Source: Pseudomonas sp. GM50
Lineage (GTDB): Bacteria; Pseudomonadota; Gammaproteobacteria; Pseudomonadales; Pseudomonadaceae
DNA: 58,175 nucleotides
NCBI RefSeq assembly: GCF_000282375.1
Contig: NZ_AKJK01000115.1
Location: 1 to 58,175, forward strand
Direction of reading: 5' to 3'
Numbering within the stretch: the first letter of the stretch is position 1; the number at the start of each line of letters is the position of its first letter. Positions 42,313 through 51,126 of the stretch are shown here, one piece after another. The notes under the pieces were generated by a model that was not told the origin of the DNA, ran no database searches, and was given only the letters and a program-made list of their open reading frames with translations. A program made the translations under genes and the position numbers.

Positions 42313-42338
42313 TTCGCGATCAAGCCCGCTCCCACAGG
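42313..42338. repeat. Single REP arm upstream of wspA
   Basis: TTCGCGATCAAGCCCGCTCC followed by CACAG is one arm without a partner. It ends 47 bp before the wspA start, so the wsp promoter must be close to or within the repeats. Confidence 0.65.
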
Positions 42339-42385
42339 CCCTCGGCTATACTCCCTCGCAATTTGAACCGCACCGAGGACTGACT

Positions 42386-44008
42386 GTGAAGAACTGGACG
42401 TTGCGCCAACGCATTTTGGCGAGCTTTGCGGTGATTATCGCGATCATGCTGTTGATGGTCGTGGTGTCTTTTTCTCGACTGATGAAGATCGACTCCAGCG
42501 CCGACCGGGTCCGCACCGATGCAGTGCCCGGGGTGTATTTCAGTTCGATGATCCGCGGTGCCTGGGTCGACAGTTTTAACCTCACCCAGCAGCTTGTCGG
42601 CCTTTCCGGGCAACGCGAAATGACCGCCGCCGACCAGGCCATGTACAAGAGCTTCGAAGAGCGCTTGAGCGAGCAGATGGCCAATTACCGCAAAACCATT
42701 TTCACCGCGGAAGACCAGGCCCTCTTCGACGAATTCGAAGCGCGTCATCAACTCTACAATCGAGAAATGACCAACGTACTCGACCTCTATCAGCGCAAAG
42801 AGTACGAGCAAGCACGCCTGGCCCTGGAGCAGAAACTCGCGCCAGCCTGGATCAATGGGCGCAAGCAGTTGAATAGCCTTCTGGAGAGTAATCACGAGCT
42901 GGCTGAAAAGGCCACGCTGGCCATCGGTGACGCGGTGACAGCCGCCAAAATCAGCATGGGCGTCTCTCTGCTGGTGGCGATCATCGTCGCCGGTCTCTGT
43001 GGCCTGTTGTTGATGCGCGCGATCATGGCGCCGATGAATCGCATCGTGGATATCCTCGAAGTCATGCGCACCGGCGATCTCAGCAATCGCCTGGATCTTG
43101 ATCGCAAGGACGAGTTCGGCGCGGTGGAAACCGGCTTCAACGACATGATGACAGAGCTCACCTCGCTGGTGTCCCAGGCGCAGCGCTCCTCGGTGCAGGT
43201 CACCACGTCGGTCACGGAAATCGCCGCGACATCCAAGCAGCAGCAGGCCACGGCCACCGAAACCGCTGCCACTACCACCGAAATCGGCGCGACATCGCGT
43301 GAAATTGCCGCTACCTCACGGGATCTGGTGCGCACCATGACCGAAGTCTCCACCGCCGCCGATCAGGCTTCGGTGCTGGCCGGTTCCGGTCAGCAAGGCC
43401 TGGCGCGCATGGAAGACACCATGCACTCGGTGATGGGCGCGGCGGATCTGGTGAACGCCAAGCTGGCGATCCTCAACGAGAAGGCCGGCAACATCAATCA
43501 GGTGGTGGTGACCATCGTCAAAGTCGCCGACCAGACCAACCTGTTGTCCCTGAATGCCGCGATCGAAGCCGAGAAGGCTGGCGAATACGGTCGCGGGTTT
43601 GCCGTGGTCGCCACCGAAGTGCGGCGTCTGGCGGACCAAACCGCTGTGGCCACCTACGACATCGAACAAATGGTGCGCGAGATCCAGTCGGCGGTGTCGG
43701 CCGGAGTCATGGGCATGGACAAGTTTTCCGAAGAAGTGCGCCGTGGCATGTCCGAGGTGCAGTCGGTGGGCGAGCAGCTGTCGCAGATCATCCATCAGGT
43801 TCAAGCACTGGCACCACGGGTGTTGATGGTCAATGAAGGCATGCAGGCCCAGGCCACCGGCGCCGAGCAGATCAACCACGCGCTGGTGCAGTTGGGCGAT
43901 GCCAGCAGCCAGACTGTCGAGTCCTTGCGTCAGGCCAGTTTCGCCATCGATGAACTGAGTCAGGTGGCCGTGGGGCTGCGTGGCGGCGTCTCGCGATTCA
44001 AAGTCTGA
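42386..44008 (+). CDS. wspA: Surface-sensing methyl-accepting chemotaxis protein WspA
   Basis: The 540-aa chemoreceptor of the Wsp system detects surface contact and activates WspE. It has a first helix (about 9-30), a periplasmic four-helix-type domain, a second helix (about 192-213), HAMP (about 214-270) and a long signalling coiled coil with hairpin tip DQTNLLSLNAAIEAEKAGEYGRGF (split here only by reading). The GTG start follows GAGGA. It is the first gene of wspABCDEF, and its TGA overlaps the wspB ATG by one base. Confidence 0.94.
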   Translation: MKNWTLRQRILASFAVIIAIMLLMVVVSFSRLMKIDSSADRVRTDAVPGVYFSSMIRGAWVDSFNLTQQLVGLSGQREMTAADQAMYKSFEERLSEQMANYRKTIFTAEDQALFDEFEARHQLYNREMTNVLDLYQRKEYEQARLALEQKLAPAWINGRKQLNSLLESNHELAEKATLAIGDAVTAAKISMGVSLLVAIIVAGLCGLLLMRAIMAPMNRIVDILEVMRTGDLSNRLDLDRKDEFGAVETGFNDMMTELTSLVSQAQRSSVQVTTSVTEIAATSKQQQATATETAATTTEIGATSREIAATSRDLVRTMTEVSTAADQASVLAGSGQQGLARMEDTMHSVMGAADLVNAKLAILNEKAGNINQVVVTIVKVADQTNLLSLNAAIEAEKAGEYGRGFAVVATEVRRLADQTAVATYDIEQMVREIQSAVSAGVMGMDKFSEEVRRGMSEVQSVGEQLSQIIHQVQALAPRVLMVNEGMQAQATGAEQINHALVQLGDASSQTVESLRQASFAIDELSQVAVGLRGGVSRFKV

Positions 44009-44544
44009 TGAGCGAGCTCGCGGTCAAACGCGGCGCGGTGATGCCGGTGAAACAATCGTTGTTTCTGGTGTTCCGCATCGGCAGCGAACGTTACGCCTTG
44101 CAGGCCATCGAGGTGGCCGAAGTGCTGCCGCAACTGCCGTTGAAACCCATTCCCCGGGCGCCGCACTGGGTGGCGGGGGTGTTCGCTTATCGCGGCGTGG
44201 TGGTGCCGGTGATCGACCTCAGCGCCCTGACGTTCGGCCAACCGGCCCAGGCCCGCACCAGCACGCGGCTGGTGCTGGTGCACTATCGGCCGGATGAGGC
44301 GACGCCTGCGCAATTGCTCGGGCTGGTTCTGGAACAGGCCACCGACACGTTGCGCTGCAACCCGGCGGATTTTCAGCCATATGGCCTGGACAATCGCCAG
44401 GCGCCGTACCTCGGGCCGGTGCGCGAAGATACCCAGGGTTTACTGCAATGGGTGCGGGTTGCCGATTTGCTGGACGAACAGGTCCGCGCCTTGTTGTTTC
44501 CCTCGCAGCCGTTGGACCTGGCGCAGTTTGAGGAGCAGGGATGA
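44008..44544 (+). CDS. wspB: CheW-like coupling protein WspB
   Basis: The 178-aa CheW domain protein links WspA to the kinase WspE. Typical segments are LFLVFRIGSERYALQAIEVAE, PHWVAGVFAYRGVVVPVIDL and PYLGPV. It starts in the overlap TGATG with wspA, and its stop overlaps wspC by 4 bp. Confidence 0.94.
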   Translation: MSELAVKRGAVMPVKQSLFLVFRIGSERYALQAIEVAEVLPQLPLKPIPRAPHWVAGVFAYRGVVVPVIDLSALTFGQPAQARTSTRLVLVHYRPDEATPAQLLGLVLEQATDTLRCNPADFQPYGLDNRQAPYLGPVREDTQGLLQWVRVADLLDEQVRALLFPSQPLDLAQFEEQG

Positions 44545-45842
44545 GCAGCGATCAACGGTTTTTCGATTTTCTCAAAGAACGTATCGGCCTGGATGTGGGC
44601 TCGGTCGGCCCGGCGATCATCGAACGCGCGGTGCGCCAGCGCTGCACGGCGGCTCGGGCGTTAACGGCTGATGAGTACTGGCACACCTTGCTGGGCTCGC
44701 GCGACGAACAACAGGCGCTGATCGAAGCGGTAATCGTCCCCGAGACCTGGTTTTTCCGTTACCCGGAATCCTTCGCCACGCTGGCGAAACTGGCGGCCAA
44801 ACGTCTGGCGGCGATCAATAACATGCGCGCCCTGCGGATTCTCAGCCTGCCGTGTTCCACCGGCGAAGAACCGTACTCCATAGCCATGGCGTTGCTCGAT
44901 GCCGGGCTGGCGCCGCACCAGTTCAAGGTTGACGGCATGGATGTCAGCCCGCTGTCAGTGGAGAAGGCCAGGCTCGCGCTGTATGGCAAGAATTCGTTTC
45001 GCGGCCAGGACATCGACTTCCGCGAGCGGCATTTCACGGCTGAAAACGACAACTATCGCCTTAGCGGGCGCGTGATTGAACAGGTGCGCTTGCAGGTCGG
45101 CAATCTGCTGGATCCGGCCTTGCTGGCCAGTGAGCCTCCTTATGACTTCGTGTTCTGTCGCAATTTGCTGATTTATTTCGACCAGCCGACCCAGCAGCAA
45201 GTGTTCGAAGTGCTCAAGCGCCTGACCCACGTCGACGGCGTGCTGTTTATCGGCCCGGCGGAGGGCAGTCTGCTGGGCCGTTTCGGCATGCGCTCGATCG
45301 GCATCCCGCAGTCGTTTGCCTTCAGTCGTCAAAGTGCGCCGGAACCGCTCGCGACCTTCGTGCCTACTCCGACGCCGCTGCCGCTGCCGGTGCAACAACC
45401 GGTGCGTAGCGTGACACCGCCGCCAGTGCGCAGTCGGCCTTTCGCAACGGTCGTGCCGATGCCTCAGGTCGCCGCCGCCCCTTCGGCCACCCCTTCGGAC
45501 GCTACCCCTTCGGACGCTGCCACGCTGCTGGCGAACATCGCCGCGCTGGCCAATGAAGGAAAAAGCGCTGAGGCCCGCGCCGCGTGCGACAGTTTTTTGC
45601 GCAGTCACGAGCCAGTGGCGCAGGTGTTCTATTGGCTGGGGTTGCTCAGCGATGTCGCCGGCAGCGCCCTCGAGGCCCAGGGCTTTTATCGCAAGGCGTT
45701 GTACCTCGAACCGCAACACCCCGACGCGTTGATGCACCTGGCCGCCTTGCTGCAATCCCAGGGCGACACGGCCGGTGCCAGACGATTGCAGGCCCGCGCC
45801 GCCCGCAGCGAGCGCGCCGCAGACAGTGAGCGTAAACGATGA
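44541..45842 (+). CDS. wspC: CheR-type methyltransferase with TPR, WspC
   Basis: The 433-aa protein methylates glutamates of WspA. The CheR domain (about 1-270) shows VPETWFFRYPESF, SLPCSTGEEPYSIAM, GMDVSPLSVEKAR and FVFCRNLLIYFD. A Pro- and Ala-rich linker (about 270-325) contains the repeat TPSDATPSDA. A C-terminal TPR region (about 325-420) starts NIAALANEGKSAEARAACD. The domain order matches WspC. It overlaps wspB and wspD by 4 bp each. Confidence 0.94.
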   Translation: MSSDQRFFDFLKERIGLDVGSVGPAIIERAVRQRCTAARALTADEYWHTLLGSRDEQQALIEAVIVPETWFFRYPESFATLAKLAAKRLAAINNMRALRILSLPCSTGEEPYSIAMALLDAGLAPHQFKVDGMDVSPLSVEKARLALYGKNSFRGQDIDFRERHFTAENDNYRLSGRVIEQVRLQVGNLLDPALLASEPPYDFVFCRNLLIYFDQPTQQQVFEVLKRLTHVDGVLFIGPAEGSLLGRFGMRSIGIPQSFAFSRQSAPEPLATFVPTPTPLPLPVQQPVRSVTPPPVRSRPFATVVPMPQVAAAPSATPSDATPSDAATLLANIAALANEGKSAEARAACDSFLRSHEPVAQVFYWLGLLSDVAGSALEAQGFYRKALYLEPQHPDALMHLAALLQSQGDTAGARRLQARAARSERAADSERKR

Positions 45843-46522
45843 GCGCCGCCGATACCTTGAGTGTCACCCATGAAGATGCCCAGGCCATCGACGACTGCTG
45901 GAACCGCATCGGTATCCACGGCGACAAGTCCTGCCCATTACTGAGCGAGCACATTCATTGTCGCAATTGCGCGGTGTATTCGGCTGCCGCCACGCGCTTG
46001 CTTGACCGCTATGCGTTGCAGCAGGACGACCGCGAGCAAGTCTCCACCGTGGCCGGGAGCGATGTGAAAACCCGCTCGCTGCTGATGTTTCGCCTCGGCG
46101 AAGAATGGTTGGGCCTGGCCACTCGCAGCCTGGTCGAAGTGGCGCCGCTGCAGGCGATTCACTCCTTGCCGCATCAGCGCTCCCGGGCGTTGCTCGGCGT
46201 GGCGAATGTGCGCGGTGCCTTGGTGGCGTGCCTGTCGCTGGTGGAACTGCTGGGGCTCGACGCTACCAGTGGGGTGGCGTCCGGCGCGCGGGTGATGCCG
46301 CGGATGCTGATCATTGCCGCTCACGGCGGGCCAGTGGTGGTACCGGTGGACGAGGTCGACGGGATTCACGCCATCGACGAGCGCATTCTCGAGGCGGCGT
46401 CTCAGTCCGGCACTCAGGCCAGCGCCAAGTACACCCGTGGTGTCTTGCAATTCAAAGGTCGCAGCCTGCGTTGGCTGGATGAAGAGCAGCTGCTGTCCGC
46501 CGTGACCCGGAGCCTCACATGA
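45839..46522 (+). CDS. wspD: CheW-like coupling protein WspD
   Basis: The 227-aa protein has a CheW domain (about 78-215) preceded by a Cys-rich N-terminal part (CWNRIGIHGDKSCPLL, then IHCRNCAVYSAAATRLLDRY). The four Cys and nearby His could bind metal, a feature seen in WspD but not WspB. It overlaps its neighbours by 4 bp. Confidence 0.94.
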   Translation: MSAADTLSVTHEDAQAIDDCWNRIGIHGDKSCPLLSEHIHCRNCAVYSAAATRLLDRYALQQDDREQVSTVAGSDVKTRSLLMFRLGEEWLGLATRSLVEVAPLQAIHSLPHQRSRALLGVANVRGALVACLSLVELLGLDATSGVASGARVMPRMLIIAAHGGPVVVPVDEVDGIHAIDERILEAASQSGTQASAKYTRGVLQFKGRSLRWLDEEQLLSAVTRSLT

Positions 46523-48807
46523 CCCCCGAGCAAATGCGTGACGCCTCTTTGCTGGAACTGTTCAGTCTCGAAGCCGAGGCCCAGACCCTGGTGCTGAGCG
46601 CAGGTCTTTTGGCGCTTGAGCGTGATCCGACCCAGGCCGATTACCTTGAGTCTTGCATGCGCGCCGCCCACTCGCTCAAGGGCGCGGCGCGGATTGTCGG
46701 TGTCGATGCCGGGGTCCGTGTCGCCCATGTGATGGAAGATTACCTGGTCAGCGCCCAGGAAGGGCGCCTGTACCTGCGGCCCGAACACATTGATGCACTG
46801 TTGCAAGGCACCGATCTGCTGATGCGGATTGCGACGCCGGGCAATGCTCCGGCGCCTGCGGATATCGACGCTTACGTCATCTTGATGGGACGGTTGCTTG
46901 ATCACATGGCGGCCACTGCGCCCATCGCGCCGCCGATGGCAGAGCTTCAGATGGAACCGCCGACGCCCAAGGTTGAGCCGCCCATGCCGGCCACCACCGA
47001 AGCGCCCCTGGCAGCGCCCGCCGAGCCAGCGCCCACGACTAAACGCACCACTGAAAGTGGCGAACGCGTGTTGCGCGTTACGGCCGAGCGCTTGAACAGC
47101 TTGCTCGACCTGTCGAGTAAATCCCTGGTGGAAACCCAGCGGCTCAAGCCGCACCTGGCCACTATGCAGCGCCTTAAGCGCATGCAGAGCAACGGCTTGC
47201 GGGCCCTGGAAAGTCTCAACGTCCATCTCAAGGATCTTGGCTTGAGCCTCGAAGCCCAGGAAGCCTTGGGTGATGCCCGTCGGTTACTGGCAGAGTCCCA
47301 GCGATTGCTGGCGGAAAAAAACGCCGAGCTCGATGAGTTCGCCTGGCACGCCAGCCAGCGTGCGCAGGTGCTGTATGACACGGCGCTGGCCTGTCGCATG
47401 CGGCCATTCGCCGACGTGCTGAGCGGGCAAGTGCGCATGGTCCGCGATCTTGGCCGCAGCCTTGGCAAACAGGTGCGGCTGGAGATCGAGGGCGACAAGA
47501 CTCAAGTTGACCGCGATGTGCTGGAAAAACTCGAAGCGCCGCTGACGCACCTGTTGCGCAATGCGGTGGATCACGGCATCGAAACCCCGGAACAACGGCT
47601 ATTGGCCGGCAAGTCGGAGGAGGGCCTGATCCGGTTGCGAGCGTCCCATCAAGCCGGTCTGCTGGTGTTGGAACTCAGCGATGATGGCAATGGCGTCGAT
47701 CTGGAAAAACTCCGTCGCAACATCGTCGAGCGGCAGTTATCCCCAGCCGAAACCGCTGCCCAGTTGAGCGAAGAAGAGCTGCTGACGTTTCTGTTTCTGC
47801 CGGGTTTCAGCCTGCGCGATTCCGTCACTGAAGTTTCCGGGCGCGGCGTGGGGCTGGATGCGGTTCAGCACATGGTTCGCCAGTTGCGCGGCGCCGTGGT
47901 GCTGGAGCAGACGGCGGGCGCGGGCAGTCGTTTCCATCTCGAAGTGCCGCTGACGCTGTCGGTGGTGCGCAGCCTGGTGGTGGAAGTCGGTGACGAGGCG
48001 TATGCCTTCCCGCTGGCGCACATCGAGCGCATGTGCGACCTGGCGCCGGAAGACATCGTGCAGGTCGAAGGCCGGCAGCACTTCTGGTACGAAGGCCGGC
48101 ATGTCGGGCTGGTCGCCGCCAGTCAGCTGTTGCATCGCCCAACGAGCCAGAACAGCGCGCAAACCCTCAAAGTCGTGGTCATCCGCGAGCGCGAGGCGAT
48201 CTACGGGGTGGCGGTCGAACGGTTTATCGGCGAGCGCACGCTGGTGGTGCTGCCGCTGGACGAGCGCTTGGGCAAGGTACAGGACATTTCCGCCGGGGCC
48301 TTGCTCGACGACGGCTCGGTGGTGTTGATCGTCGACGTCGAAGACATGCTGCGTTCGGTGGACAAACTGCTCAATACCGGGCGTCTGGAGCGCATTGCCC
48401 GGCACGCCAATCAGGCCGTCGAAGCGGCGCGTAAACGGATTCTGGTGGTGGACGACTCGCTGACCGTTCGTGAGTTGCAGCGCAAATTGCTGCTCAATCG
48501 CGGCTATGACGTCGCGGTGGCGGTGGACGGTATGGATGGCTGGAACGCCCTGCGTTCGGAGGATTTCGATCTGCTGATCACCGACATCGACATGCCGCGC
48601 ATGGACGGCATCGAGCTGGTGTCTTTATTGCGCCGCGATAACCGCCTGCAATCCCTGCCGGTGATGGTGGTGTCCTACAAGGACCGTGAAGAAGACCGCC
48701 GCCGTGGACTGGACGCCGGAGCCGACTATTATCTAGCCAAAGCGAGTTTTCATGATGACGCTTTGCTGGATGCAGTGGTTGAGCTCATTGGAGGCGCGCG
48801 GGCATGA
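46519..48807 (+). CDS. wspE: Hybrid CheA-type histidine kinase WspE
   Basis: The 762-aa kinase phosphorylates WspR and WspF. The Hpt domain has His51 in AAHSLKGAARIVG. A Pro-rich linker (about 140-180), dimerisation helices, an ATPase domain (HLLRNAVDHGIETPEQR, LSDDGNGVDLEKL, GRGVGLDAVQ), a CheW-like domain (about 475-610) and a C-terminal receiver (ILVVDDSLTVREL, LLITDIDMPRMDG) follow. All key residues are present. It overlaps wspD and wspF by 4 bp. Confidence 0.95.
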   Translation: MTPEQMRDASLLELFSLEAEAQTLVLSAGLLALERDPTQADYLESCMRAAHSLKGAARIVGVDAGVRVAHVMEDYLVSAQEGRLYLRPEHIDALLQGTDLLMRIATPGNAPAPADIDAYVILMGRLLDHMAATAPIAPPMAELQMEPPTPKVEPPMPATTEAPLAAPAEPAPTTKRTTESGERVLRVTAERLNSLLDLSSKSLVETQRLKPHLATMQRLKRMQSNGLRALESLNVHLKDLGLSLEAQEALGDARRLLAESQRLLAEKNAELDEFAWHASQRAQVLYDTALACRMRPFADVLSGQVRMVRDLGRSLGKQVRLEIEGDKTQVDRDVLEKLEAPLTHLLRNAVDHGIETPEQRLLAGKSEEGLIRLRASHQAGLLVLELSDDGNGVDLEKLRRNIVERQLSPAETAAQLSEEELLTFLFLPGFSLRDSVTEVSGRGVGLDAVQHMVRQLRGAVVLEQTAGAGSRFHLEVPLTLSVVRSLVVEVGDEAYAFPLAHIERMCDLAPEDIVQVEGRQHFWYEGRHVGLVAASQLLHRPTSQNSAQTLKVVVIREREAIYGVAVERFIGERTLVVLPLDERLGKVQDISAGALLDDGSVVLIVDVEDMLRSVDKLLNTGRLERIARHANQAVEAARKRILVVDDSLTVRELQRKLLLNRGYDVAVAVDGMDGWNALRSEDFDLLITDIDMPRMDGIELVSLLRRDNRLQSLPVMVVSYKDREEDRRRGLDAGADYYLAKASFHDDALLDAVVELIGGARA

Positions 48808-49814
48808 AAATCGCTATCGTCAATGACATGCCCATGGCGGTAGAGGCCTTGCGCCGCGCTTTGGCGTTCGAACCGGCGCACGAGGTGGTCTGGGTCGCCA
48901 GCAATGGGGCCGAGGCGGTGCAACGTTGCACCGAATACACCCCGGATCTGATCCTGATGGATTTGATCATGCCGTTGATGGACGGCGTGGAAGCGACCCG
49001 GCGAATCATGGCCGAGACCCCGTGCGCGATTGTCATTGTCACTGTCGACCGCGAGCAGAACGTGCACCGGGTGTTCGAAGCCATGGGCTACGGCGCGCTG
49101 GATGTGGTTGATACCCCGGCTATCGGGGGCGGTAATCCTCAGGAAGCCGCCGCACCGCTGCTGCGCAAGATCATGAACATTGGCTGGCTGATTGGTGACC
49201 ACAGCAATCGGGTGCGATCGGCACCGAGCTCGCACCGCCACTCGTCCTCGCGCCAGCATTTGGTGGCCATCGGTTCATCCGCTGGCGGGCCGGCGGCGCT
49301 GGAAGTGCTGCTCAAAGGCCTGCCTCGAGATTTTTCGGCGGCCATCGTGCTGGTCCAACATGTGGATCAGGTGTTCGCCGCCGGCATGGCCGAATGGCTT
49401 GCCAGCGCCAGTGGCCTGGACGTGCGCCTGGCCCAGGAAGGCGAACCGCCGCAAAGCGGCACGGTCCTGCTGGCCGGGACCAACCATCATATTCGCTTGC
49501 TGAAAAACGGCACGCTGGCCTACACCGCCGAACCGGTCAACGAGATCTATCGGCCTTCGATCGATGTGTTTTTCGAGAGTGTGGCCAGTTACTGGAGCGG
49601 TGACGCCGTGGGCGTTCTGCTGACCGGTATGGGGCGCGACGGCGCGCAGGGGCTTAAACTCATGCGCCAACAGGGCTACCTGACCATCGCTCAGGACCAA
49701 CAAAGCAGTGCGGTGTACGGCATGCCGAAGGCGGCCGCGGCCATCGACGCGGCTGTGGAAGTTCGCCCACTGGACAAGATAGCGCCACGATTGCTGGAGA
49801 TCTTCTCAAAATGA
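48804..49814 (+). CDS. wspF: CheB-type methylesterase WspF
   Basis: The 336-aa protein demethylates WspA and acts as the brake on the system. Loss of WspF gives wrinkly, hyper-biofilm variants in Pseudomonas. The receiver starts MKIAIVNDMPMAVEAL with phospho-acceptor Asp53 (LILMDLIMP). The esterase domain has the Ser in AIGSSAGGPAALEVLL, the His in VLVQHVDQVFAAGMAEWL and the Asp in LLTGMGRDGAQGL. The frame is intact, so wrinkly loss-of-function is not evident. Confidence 0.95.
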   Translation: MKIAIVNDMPMAVEALRRALAFEPAHEVVWVASNGAEAVQRCTEYTPDLILMDLIMPLMDGVEATRRIMAETPCAIVIVTVDREQNVHRVFEAMGYGALDVVDTPAIGGGNPQEAAAPLLRKIMNIGWLIGDHSNRVRSAPSSHRHSSSRQHLVAIGSSAGGPAALEVLLKGLPRDFSAAIVLVQHVDQVFAAGMAEWLASASGLDVRLAQEGEPPQSGTVLLAGTNHHIRLLKNGTLAYTAEPVNEIYRPSIDVFFESVASYWSGDAVGVLLTGMGRDGAQGLKLMRQQGYLTIAQDQQSSAVYGMPKAAAAIDAAVEVRPLDKIAPRLLEIFSK

Positions 49815-49862
49815 CTATCATTAGCAGCAATTGTGGCCAAAGCAGTACTCAGGTGACCGCAC

Positions 49863-50864
49863 ATGAATGAATTACAGCTCGACGACTTCAAAACCGATGA
49901 AAACGCCGCCATGGTGTTGTTGGTGGACGATCAGGCGATGATCGGCGAGGCAGTGCGGCGTGGTTTGTCGAACGAAGATAACATCGACTTCCATTTCTGT
50001 GCCGACCCGCACCAGGCCATCGCCCATGCGATTCGTATCAAGCCGACGGTGATCCTTCAGGATCTGGTCATGCCCGGCCTCGACGGCCTGAGCCTGGTGC
50101 GCGAATACCGTAATCACCCGGCGACCAAGGACATTCCGATCATTGTCCTGTCGACCAAGGAAGACCCGCTGATCAAGAGCGCGGCGTTTGCCGCCGGTGC
50201 CAATGATTACCTGGTCAAACTGCCGGACAACATCGAACTGGTGGCGCGCATCCGCTATCACTCGCGCTCCTACATGACCCTGCTGCAGCGTGACGCGGCG
50301 TATCGCGCGCTGCGGGTCAGCCAGCAGCAGTTGCTCGACACCAACCTGGTGCTGCAACGCTTGATGAACTCCGACGGCCTGACCGGGCTGTCGAACCGTC
50401 GGCATTTCGACGAATACCTGGAGCTGGAGTGGCGGCGTTCGCTGCGGGACCAGACTCAATTGTCGCTACTGATGATCGATGTCGACTACTTCAAGTCCTT
50501 CAACGACAGCTTCGGCCACCTTGAAGGCGATGAAGCCCTGCGCAAAGTGGCTACGGCGATTCGCGACGCCAGCTCCAGACCTTCGGACTTGCCGGCCCGT
50601 TACGGCGGCGAGGAGTTCGTCCTGGTCTTGCCCAACACCTCGCCGGGTGGTGCGCGAATGGTGGCGGAAAAACTGCGCCAGACCGTGGCCGGGTTGAAGA
50701 TCCCGCACATTTTCCCGACCGAGGGTTCAAGCCTGACCATCAGCATCGGCCTGTCGACCATGATTCCGCAGCCGGGCAGCGATTGCCGGCAATTGATCTC
50801 GGCGGCGGACAAGGGGCTGTACCTGGCGAAGAACAATGGGCGCAATCAGGTGGGGATCGAGTAG
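49863..50864 (+). CDS. wspR: Diguanylate cyclase response regulator WspR
   Basis: The 333-aa protein makes c-di-GMP when phosphorylated by WspE. The receiver domain has Asp67 (VILQDLVMPGLDG). A helical linker leads to a GGDEF domain with the active site RYGGEEF. The inhibitory I-site is intact as RPSD, five residues before the active motif. It is separated from wspF by 48 bp, the largest gap in the cluster. A weak GGTGA precedes the ATG. Confidence 0.95.
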   Translation: MNELQLDDFKTDENAAMVLLVDDQAMIGEAVRRGLSNEDNIDFHFCADPHQAIAHAIRIKPTVILQDLVMPGLDGLSLVREYRNHPATKDIPIIVLSTKEDPLIKSAAFAAGANDYLVKLPDNIELVARIRYHSRSYMTLLQRDAAYRALRVSQQQLLDTNLVLQRLMNSDGLTGLSNRRHFDEYLELEWRRSLRDQTQLSLLMIDVDYFKSFNDSFGHLEGDEALRKVATAIRDASSRPSDLPARYGGEEFVLVLPNTSPGGARMVAEKLRQTVAGLKIPHIFPTEGSSLTISIGLSTMIPQPGSDCRQLISAADKGLYLAKNNGRNQVGIE

Positions 50865-50903
50865 CCTTCAGATTAAGTGAAACTCCCAAGACTGGCACAA
50901 ACA

Positions 50904-51025
50904 CTGTGGCGAGGGGGCTTGCCCCCGTTGGGTCGCGAAGCGGCCCCAGCATTCTTCCAGTCAAACCCGGCAATCAGGTTTTACGACTGCTTCGCAGCCG
51001 AACGGGGGCAAGCCCCCTCGCCACT
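50904..51025. repeat. REP pair (REPIN), GTGGCGAGGGGG type
   Basis: TGTGGCGAGGGGGCTTGCCC and GGGCAAGCCCCCTCGCCAC are inverted, with inner arms GCGAAGCGG and GACTGCTTCGCAG. It separates wspR from prfB. Confidence 0.88.
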
Positions 51026-51126
51026 GGTTTTATGTTGCGCCTAAAGCCGCCAGGCGGGCTGCCGTGACAGCTTGATTACGTTATACTCGCCGGCTTTCAA
51101 AAGTTCGCCAACGAGTGCTGCCCGCC

